A stretch of 20,630 bases of DNA, taken from NCBI GenBank assembly GCA_045642445.1, contig JAZUIX010000077.1, positions 1 to 20,630 of the forward strand, given 5' to 3'. The DNA is from Colimorpha sp045642445. Its GTDB lineage: Bacteria > Bacteroidota > Bacteroidia > Bacteroidales > P3. The position numbers and the translations under genes were made by a program. Under the pieces are notes generated by a model. It was not told the origin of the DNA and did not search any database. It worked only from the letters and a program-made list of their open reading frames with translations. Positions 15,867 to 20,630 of the stretch are shown piece after piece (the stretch's first letter is position 1; each line of letters starts with the position of its first letter).

Positions 15867-16180
15867 ATAAAAGAACAGTTCTCAGTTTCGACGAAGTGAT
15901 AGTCCTTGTTCGGCAATACAAAGACCTTATCAGTCGGCACTTTTCACAAGAACCGAAGGTGATGCTGTATGGTTCTTATTCAAAAGGCAATGCCACCAGC
16001 AACAGCGACATTGACGTGGCTGTTGTGGTGCCCACCTATAGCGACAGGAAGTTGGAACTTTCCCAAGTCCTTTGGCGGGAAGTTGACAATGTAAGTCTGC
16101 ACATCGAACCCGTATTGATTTCCCAAGACCATCCCTCGCCGCTCTACGACGATGTGTTGAGAACAGGGATAGCCGTGTAA
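15863..16180 (+). CDS. MNT-type nucleotidyltransferase, antitoxin of a HEPN/MNT pair
   Basis: A 105-residue minimal nucleotidyltransferase. The active-site motif is canonical: Gly37-Ser38, ten residues, then Asp49-x-Asp51 (GSYSKGNATSNSDIDVAVV), with Glu82 in IEPVLIS as the likely third acidic residue. In studied pairs the MntA antitoxin adds AMP to, and so silences, the HEPN nuclease HepT; that is established for the family and assumed here. A longer reading from TTG at 15824 is possible, but the ATG at 15863 starts the typical protein and overlaps the TGA of the decayed HEPN remnant just upstream. The antitoxin thus appears orphaned yet still intact. Confidence 0.88.
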   Translation: MNKRTVLSFDEVIVLVRQYKDLISRHFSQEPKVMLYGSYSKGNATSNSDIDVAVVVPTYSDRKLELSQVLWREVDNVSLHIEPVLISQDHPSPLYDDVLRTGIAV

Positions 16181-16225
16181 CCGAAAAAGCATTAACAAGA
16201 AATAATCAATTAAACAACAAACATT

Positions 16226-17491
16226 ATGTCTATAATCAAACCTTTCAAAGGATTCCGTCCTCCAGCAGACATCGTCGAGAAGCTCGCTTCCCGTCCTTAC
16301 GATGTTCTCAATACCGAAGAAGCCCGCAAAGAATGCGAGGGCAACCCCTACAGCCTCCTCCATGTCACCAAGGCTGAAATCGACTTCGAACCCGGCATCA
16401 AAGACACCGACCCCGAAGTCTATCTGCAGGTTGTGAAGAACTACAACAAATTCAAAGACCTCGGCTGGCTCGTCCAGGACAAGGAGGAGAACCTCTATGT
16501 CTACGCCCAGAGCATGAACCCCACCGATGCTAACGCCAAATGGCAGTACGGCATCGTGGCTTGCGCCTACAGCGAGGACTATGTGAACAAAATCATCAAG
16601 AAGCACGAGCTGACCCGCAAAGACAAGGAAGAGGACCGCATGCGCCACGTCCGCATCACCAACGCCAATGTCGAGCCCGTTTTCTTCGCCTATCCCGCCA
16701 TCGCCCGCATCGACGAAATCGTTGCCAGCGTAACGGCCAACAAGCCCATCTACGACTTCGTAGCCAAGGAGGACGGCTTCGGCCACCGCTTCTGGGTCAT
16801 CGACGACCGCAAACTCATCGCCGAGCTCGTTGAGATCTTCGACAAACAGGTTCCCGCCATGTACATTGCCGACGGTCACCACCGCAGTGCCGCCGCCGCC
16901 CTCGTGGGACAGGAGAAGAAAGAACAGAACCCCAAACATACCGGCAAGGAGGAGTACAACTACTTCATGACCGTCATCTTCCCCGACAACCAGTTGAACG
17001 TCATCGACTACAACCGCGTTGTGAAGGACCTCAACGGCCTCAGCAAGGAGCAGTTCCTCAACGCCCTGAACGATGCTTACACCGTGGAAGACATGGGCAC
17101 CGAGATCTACACCCCCTCCAAACTCCACGAGCACAGCATGTACCTCGACGGCCACTGGTACAAGATGACCGCCAAGGCTGGCAAATATGACGACAACGAC
17201 CCCATCGGCGTTCTCGATGTGAAGATCCTGTCCGACCATGTCCTCGACAAGATTCTCGGCATCAAGGACCTCCGCACCGACAAGCGCATCGACTTCGTCG
17301 GCGGTATCCGTGGCCTCGGCGAACTGAAACGTCGCGTCGACAACGGCGAGATGAAGGTTGCTTTCGCCCTCTATCCCGTGAGCATGAAACAGATTATCGA
17401 CATTGCCGACACCGGCAACATCATGCCCCCGAAGACCACTTGGTTTGAGCCCAAACTGCGCTCCGGCCTCGTCATTCACGAGTTGGCTTAA
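16226..17491 (+). CDS. DUF1015 family protein
   Basis: A 421-residue cytoplasmic protein. The start SIIKPFKGFRPP followed by LASRPYDVLN, and the central YIADGHHRSAAA motif (about residues 213-224), are the signature of DUF1015 (PF06245), whose usual length is 400-430. In many Bacteroidota and other bacteria this gene lies beside serA or serC, and a role in serine metabolism, possibly as a free-serine kinase, has been suggested; I recall this and cannot verify it here. Here it follows gcvT and the HEPN/MNT remnant rather than serA, which still fits glycine/serine metabolism loosely. No signal peptide or membrane helix. The GC-rich strand gives a long antisense open frame that I do not consider a gene. 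Confidence 0.92.
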   Translation: MSIIKPFKGFRPPADIVEKLASRPYDVLNTEEARKECEGNPYSLLHVTKAEIDFEPGIKDTDPEVYLQVVKNYNKFKDLGWLVQDKEENLYVYAQSMNPTDANAKWQYGIVACAYSEDYVNKIIKKHELTRKDKEEDRMRHVRITNANVEPVFFAYPAIARIDEIVASVTANKPIYDFVAKEDGFGHRFWVIDDRKLIAELVEIFDKQVPAMYIADGHHRSAAAALVGQEKKEQNPKHTGKEEYNYFMTVIFPDNQLNVIDYNRVVKDLNGLSKEQFLNALNDAYTVEDMGTEIYTPSKLHEHSMYLDGHWYKMTAKAGKYDDNDPIGVLDVKILSDHVLDKILGIKDLRTDKRIDFVGGIRGLGELKRRVDNGEMKVAFALYPVSMKQIIDIADTGNIMPPKTTWFEPKLRSGLVIHELA

Positions 17492-17511
17492 TCCAAAACG
17501 AATGAAAAATG

Positions 17512-17559
17512 AAGAATTAAAAACAAAGAGTAAGGCTACCCGCCCCACTTTTAATTCTT
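17512..17559. repeat. Intergenic inverted repeat AAGAATTAAAA
   Basis: AAGAATTAAAA (17512-17522) and TTTTAATTCTT (17549-17559) are perfect 11-bp inverted arms around a 26-nt centre containing GCTACCCGCCCC. It belongs to the same AATTAAG/GAATTG motif style seen in the other spacers. It lies directly before the terminator-like hairpin at 17567. Confidence 0.75.
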
Positions 17560-17566
17560 AATTCTA

Positions 17567-17618
17567 AGAGTGCAGATAGCGGCGTTGATTCAGGCGCTCA
17601 AATCTGCACTCTCTTTTT
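17567..17618 (+). terminator. Terminator or attenuator hairpin abutting the Omp85 start codon
   Basis: AGAGTGCAGAT (17567-17577) pairs perfectly with ATCTGCACTCT (17602-17612). Inside, AGCG can pair with CGCT next to a CAA bulge. CTTTTT follows at 17613-17618 and runs directly into the ATG at 17619. It has every mark of an intrinsic terminator for the DUF1015 transcript, but leaves no room for a promoter between it and the next gene. It may act as an attenuator or mask the start of translation. Confidence 0.75.
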
Positions 17619-18914
17619 ATGAAAAAAATACTGCTCACACTCGTCGCCACCTGCATCCTGCATCTGGCTATGGCTTTGCCCCCAACTTCGGCACAAGACA
17701 CCGTAAAACGTGTCGAGGGCTGGGATTTCGCCATACTGCCCGCACTGAGCTACAACAGCGACCTCGGGTTCCACTATGGCGTCTACGGCAACATCTACTA
17801 CTATGGCCGCGACTCGCTCAACACCTTTCCCGAATACAGGCACCTCTTCAGTCCCGAGGTGTCGCGCTACTCCCTCGGGCAGACACTCGTCTACTTCCTC
17901 TACGACTCCAAATACCTCATTCCCAATATCCATACCACTCTCGTTGCCAGCTGGCAATACGACCAGCTCTATCCTTTCTGGGGGTTCAACGGCTTTGCCG
18001 ACCCCTTGTTGCAGGACCGTTACTACAACACGGGCAACCTGTGGGAACACTACTACTACTGCCAGCGGCAGATGATCCACATCGACGCCACCTTTATCGG
18101 ACACATCAAAGGCCACCTCGAATGGGTCGGAGGTCTCACCTGGTGGACCTTCCGCCAACAGGACATCCTCGACAATGCCGACAACCCCATCAACTCCCGT
18201 TTTGCCGACTATCGCAACTGCGGCCTCATACGCACCGACGAACTGGACGGCGGCAACCACCTCGAAATCAAAGGTGGCCTGTCCTTCGACACCCGTAACA
18301 ATTCCGTCGTCCCATCCCAAGGCTATTGGATCAACACCTTCCTCACAGGCTCCCTGGACCTGGGTCGAGGGAGCTACAGCCACCTCAAATTGAATGCAAA
18401 CATCTGCCAGTACCACCCCTTAGGCAAACGAGTGGTGCTGGCCAACCAGATAGCTTTCCAGAGCCTCCTGGCCGGAGAGCAGCCATATTATTTCCTCCCC
18501 CGAATCAACGTGCTCTATATGCGCCAGACCTCCAGCGAAGGTCTGGGCGGCATGAACACCCTGCGCGGCCTCCCCGCCAACCGCATGGCCGGCAACGGCT
18601 ACCTCTGGGCCAACACCGAGCTGCGTATTCGCATCATCGACTTCGACGCCATCAAACGTCATTTCTACCTCGCCGTAAACCCCCTGTTCGACATCGGCCT
18701 TATCACCCAGCCCTTCCGCTTGTCGGACCAGGAAGCAGCCTTCAACCTAAATCTGCACAACACTTATTCCACCCTCTACACCGCTGTGGGCATCGGCGGC
18801 AAGATTGTCATGAACAACAATTTTGTCCTCGGAATAGAGATAGCCAAAGTCATCAACAACGCCACCGAAAAATACCCCCTGGGACTCAACTGCGGATTGA
18901 ACTATATATTTTAG
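17619..18914 (+). CDS. BamA/TamA (Omp85) family outer-membrane beta-barrel
   Basis: A 431-residue exported protein: signal peptide about 1-25 (MKKILLTLVATC...TSAQ), then only beta strands ending in an aromatic residue (LNCGLNYIF). The Omp85 motif is GGMNTLRGLPANRMAGNGYLW with Arg316-Gly317, matching the (V/I/L)RG(F/Y/L) tip of the loop that folds into the barrel in BamA, TamA and FhaC. There are no obvious POTRA domains, so it is a barrel-only member; such proteins are common in Bacteroidota and mostly unassigned, perhaps for insertion or lipid/protein transport at the outer membrane. The 242-residue frame starting at 17570 is a shadow. It is followed 56 nt later by the DUF4105 gene. Confidence 0.87.
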   Translation: MKKILLTLVATCILHLAMALPPTSAQDTVKRVEGWDFAILPALSYNSDLGFHYGVYGNIYYYGRDSLNTFPEYRHLFSPEVSRYSLGQTLVYFLYDSKYLIPNIHTTLVASWQYDQLYPFWGFNGFADPLLQDRYYNTGNLWEHYYYCQRQMIHIDATFIGHIKGHLEWVGGLTWWTFRQQDILDNADNPINSRFADYRNCGLIRTDELDGGNHLEIKGGLSFDTRNNSVVPSQGYWINTFLTGSLDLGRGSYSHLKLNANICQYHPLGKRVVLANQIAFQSLLAGEQPYYFLPRINVLYMRQTSSEGLGGMNTLRGLPANRMAGNGYLWANTELRIRIIDFDAIKRHFYLAVNPLFDIGLITQPFRLSDQEAAFNLNLHNTYSTLYTAVGIGGKIVMNNNFVLGIEIAKVINNATEKYPLGLNCGLNYIF

Positions 18915-18942
18915 AATTAAGAATCAAGAATTGAGAATTAAG
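18915..18942. repeat. Intergenic GAATTAAGA repeat
   Basis: GAATTAAGAATCAAGAATTG and GAGAATTAAGA follow immediately after the Omp85 stop, a run of GAATTAAGA/GAATTGA-like direct repeats of the type found in the other spacers here. The remaining spacer to 18970 is AT-rich with no clear TAnnTTTG box, so the next gene may be co-transcribed. Confidence 0.5.
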
Positions 18943-18970
18943 ATAACGAACAATTAACATAAGTAGTAAA

Positions 18971-20125
18971 ATGAAAAAAATCCTTATCCTCACAGCCCTG
19001 CTGATAGCCTTCGTGCCCTTGAAAGCGCAAGACTTCTCCCCCACCCGTTTGTCCGACTCGGCCTTTGCAAGCATCCTCACCTGCGGTGCCGGCGACGAGT
19101 TCTACACCTCATTCGGACACAGTGCCATACGAGTGTGCGATTCAACCATTGGTTTAGATATTGTCTACAACTATGGCACCTTCGATTTTGACATCCCCCA
19201 CTTCTATTGGACCTTCGCCCTCGGCAATCTGAACTACTGTCTGAGCCGCGAGAGCTTCGGCAGTTTCCTGGCCGAATACACCTGGGAAGGACGTGCCGTC
19301 TGGGAGCAACGCCTACGCTTATCCCCGCAGGAAGTCAACAACCTATTCGTCTCGCTCGAAAACAACTATCTGCCGCAGTATCGCTACTACCTCTACGACT
19401 TTTTCCGCGACAACTGTGCCACCCGTGTGCGCGACATGGTGAGCACCTCTTTGTGCCATCGCACCCTGAGTGCCGAAACCACTGCCGACACCAACATCTC
19501 GTACCGTGGCATACTCTATCGCAGCACCGAGAGCACCCTCCTTTGGTGGCGTCTCGGAGTCGACATAGCCTTAGGACTGCACTGTGACCACCGTTGCAGC
19601 AACTACGAATACATGTTCTCGCCCATCGAGATGATGCACCAATTCGACACCCTCACCGTGTCGGACACCCGCCAGCCCCTCGCCGAGCCGGCACAACAGC
19701 TGCTGGAAGAAACCCGCACACCGCTCAACCGCAGTGTGTCGCCCGTGCTGACATTCTGGGTAGTGTTCATCGGCGTGTTGTGCCTCACCATCATCGGATG
19801 GAAAAAGCAATGGCGGCTCCGTTGGTTCGACACCCTGCTATTCGGACTGACGTCGCTCGTATCGATAGTAGTCATGTTCCTGTGGTTCGGCACCTCGCAC
19901 TATTGTGCCGAGTTCAACCTCAACATCTTGTGGGCCTCGCCCTTCTTCATCTACATAATGCTGCAGCACAAGCGTAGTGCCCACTGGATCTTGCACCTGC
20001 AACTCATCATGCTGCTAGCAGCCATGATCATGACCATAGCCCCGCTGCCCCAGCAAATCAACACCGCCATCCTCCCCATCACCCTCAGCCTCGCCATCCG
20101 ACTCATCACCCTCCTGAAACAATAA
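18971..20125 (+). CDS. DUF4105 (Lnb N-terminal-like) membrane protein
   Basis: A 384-residue protein with a signal sequence (1-19, ...VPLKAQ), a periplasmic domain to about residue 250, then four or five membrane helices. The periplasmic part has the DUF4105 pattern, now linked to the Lnb lipoprotein N-acyl transferase: SFGHSAIRV with His50, YNYGTFDF near 67, and LYDFFRDNCATRVRDM with Cys149. His50 and Cys149 are the likely catalytic residues. In Firmicutes Lnb moves an acyl chain within a lipoprotein to make the lyso form; a related role in Bacteroidota lipoprotein N-acylation is plausible but inferred. The C-terminal 22 codons are copied exactly in inverted orientation at the right edge of the window (20552-20630). 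Confidence 0.86.
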   Translation: MKKILILTALLIAFVPLKAQDFSPTRLSDSAFASILTCGAGDEFYTSFGHSAIRVCDSTIGLDIVYNYGTFDFDIPHFYWTFALGNLNYCLSRESFGSFLAEYTWEGRAVWEQRLRLSPQEVNNLFVSLENNYLPQYRYYLYDFFRDNCATRVRDMVSTSLCHRTLSAETTADTNISYRGILYRSTESTLLWWRLGVDIALGLHCDHRCSNYEYMFSPIEMMHQFDTLTVSDTRQPLAEPAQQLLEETRTPLNRSVSPVLTFWVVFIGVLCLTIIGWKKQWRLRWFDTLLFGLTSLVSIVVMFLWFGTSHYCAEFNLNILWASPFFIYIMLQHKRSAHWILHLQLIMLLAAMIMTIAPLPQQINTAILPITLSLAIRLITLLKQ

Positions 20126-20133
20126 CGCCTCAC
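20055..20133 (+). repeat. Left arm of a 79-bp perfect inverted repeat
   Basis: The last 22 codons of the DUF4105 gene, its stop and the next 8 bases are identical, as reverse complement, to 20552-20630, with no mismatch over 79 bp. A coding sequence is thus repeated tail to tail 418 bp away. The two arms differ at the next base inward (20134 against 20551), after which only the AATTG motifs still match. Confidence 0.97.
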
Positions 20134-20199
20134 GAATTGAAAATTGAAAATGGAGAATTGAGAATTGGGCAGCAGCCACCTATTCACATTTCACATTTT
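20134..20199. repeat. Intergenic GAATTGAAAATTG repeat, left arm
   Basis: GAATTGAAAATTGAAAAT then GGAGAATTGAGAATTGGG lies just after the DUF4105 gene. Bases 20135-20151 (AATTGAAAATTGAAAAT) are a perfect 17-bp inverted match to 20493-20509, and CTATTCAC (20180-20187) matches GTGAATAG (20463-20470). These arms enclose the hairpin array. There is no convincing gene in 20126-20630; the short open frame at 20165-20374 is a by-product of the hairpins. Confidence 0.8.
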
Positions 20200-20204
20200 T
20201 TGGA

Positions 20205-20434
20205 GCGTCCCCTCGGGACGCGACACCCTCTCCACCACATACCCCACACATCAGACATGCGTCTTGATGTGTGGGGATAAAGCACCTATCGGTGAGAATG
20301 TCCATTCTGGACATATAAAGCCTATGTGTTTCGTGCCGAGGGCACGGTCCCACCGACATCAGTCGGTGCTATAACCCCACACTCACAGTGTGGGGTATAC
20401 GATGCCAAATTGTATCTGTGTGCAGACAGCACAC
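20205..20434. repeat. Array of seven perfect short hairpins
   Basis: Perfect inverted repeats follow one another: GCGTCCC/GGGACGC (20205-20221, loop CTC); CCCCACACATCA/TGATGTGTGGGG (20242-20276, extended inside by GAC/GTC); ATGTCCA/TGGACAT (20298-20314, loop TTC); CGTGCC/GGCACG (20332-20346, loop GAG); CACCGAC/GTCGGTG (20351-20368, loop ATCA); ACCCCACACT/AGTGTGGGGT (20374-20396, loop CAC); GTGTGC/GCACAC (20418-20434, loop AGACA). The second and sixth share CCCCACAC. A shorter CACC/GGTG hairpin lies at 20283-20294. Nearly all loops are 3-5 nt. This is not a protein gene, attC site or CRISPR as far as I can tell. It could be a structured RNA, a protein-binding array or a dispersed palindromic element; the strand is unknown. 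Confidence 0.85.
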
Positions 20435-20487
20435 TCCAAAACGTGATAAACAAGATTTAAAAGTGAATAGTGAAGTAGTGGCGCCAG

Positions 20488-20550
20488 CAATAATTTTCAA
20501 TTTTCAATTAAAAAATCCGGCTCCCGCCCAATAATTTTCAATTCTCAATT
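20488..20550. repeat. Direct and inverted CAATAATTTTCAATT repeats, right arm
   Basis: CAATAATTTTCAATT occurs at 20488-20502 and 20529-20543, 41 bp apart, each followed by a near-identical TCAATT copy. The first copy contains the right half of the 17-bp inverted repeat with 20135-20151. The stretch between the copies holds TCCGGCTCCCGCC. The second copy abuts the inverted duplicate of the DUF4105 3' end. Confidence 0.8.
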
Positions 20551-20551
20551 G

Positions 20552-20630
20552 GTGAGGCGTTATTGTTTCAGGAGGGTGATGAGTCGGATGGCGAGGCTGA
20601 GGGTGATGGGGAGGATGGCGGTGTTGATTT
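20552..20630 (-). repeat. Inverted copy of the DUF4105 3' end (right arm), running off the window
   Basis: On the minus strand these 79 bases encode the last 22 residues of the DUF4105 protein plus its stop, identical to 20055-20133. It continues to the window edge, so it may be the 3' end of a second, convergent copy of the gene, an arm of a larger inverted repeat, or an assembly or amplification artefact. No divergence is seen in the part available. Confidence 0.9.

Noticed and set aside
15980..17548. 522-residue open frame on the minus strand across the MNT and DUF1015 genes
   Set aside because: It spans two well-supported genes and their spacer, has a biased Val/Asp/Gly/Leu composition and no domain I recognise. 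The C-rich sense codons explain the lack of stops.
20165..20374. Possible 69-residue protein after the DUF4105 gene
   Set aside because: Its sequence is produced by the hairpin array (20205-20396), has no recognisable domain, and no promoter is seen.
20205..20434. Hairpin array considered as an integron attC cluster or a tRNA gene
   Set aside because: I see no attC core sites (GTTRRRY/RYYYAAC pairs in the right places), no integrase and no cloverleaf with an anticodon loop.

Overview
The window looks like chromosomal DNA from a member of the Bacteroidota, most likely Bacteroidales. The evidence is the TAnnTTTG-type -7 promoter element (upstream of the first gene and of gcvT), two secreted proteases with C-terminal type IX secretion (T9SS) sorting domains, several families largely confined to this phylum (DUF6427, DUF6913, DUF6029, Omp28-like lipoproteins), and AT-rich intergenic spacers built from GAATTG/AATTAAG-like motifs. 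I cannot name a genus. All sixteen intact genes I accept are on the plus strand, and no tRNA, rRNA or CRISPR array was seen.

Layout. 1-281: an 11-bp tandem repeat with a hairpin, then a promoter. 282-2417: a secreted subtilisin-like (S8) protease. 2473-6686: a tight housekeeping operon (DUF6427 membrane protein, RNase HII, DUF6913, DapA, a hotdog thioesterase, a shortened polyprenyl diphosphate synthase) with gaps of at most 20 nt and three overlaps. 6757-11302: an envelope group (TlpA-like thioredoxin, DUF6029 beta-barrel, Omp28-like CxxC lipoprotein, MATE transporter). 11356-14226: a secreted M6 metalloprotease closed by a strong terminator. 14378-14539: a MITE-like element. 14632-17491: gcvT, a decayed HEPN toxin remnant overlapping an intact MNT antitoxin gene, and a DUF1015 protein. 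17619-20125: an Omp85-type beta-barrel and a DUF4105/Lnb-like membrane protein. 20126-20630: no gene, but nested inverted repeats enclosing an array of perfect hairpins, ending in an exact inverted copy of the 3' end of the DUF4105 gene.

How the genes fit together: most products are ordinary core functions (lysine/peptidoglycan precursor synthesis, RNA primer removal, isoprenoid chains, glycine cleavage) or envelope and secretion functions. The unusual content lies between genes: the degraded HEPN/MNT toxin-antitoxin pair, the MITE, a terminator whose T-tract runs into a start codon, and above all the structured 3' end (20055-20630). That end is either a real nested inverted repeat with a hairpin array or partly an assembly artefact. 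I found no clear new defence or metabolic system.
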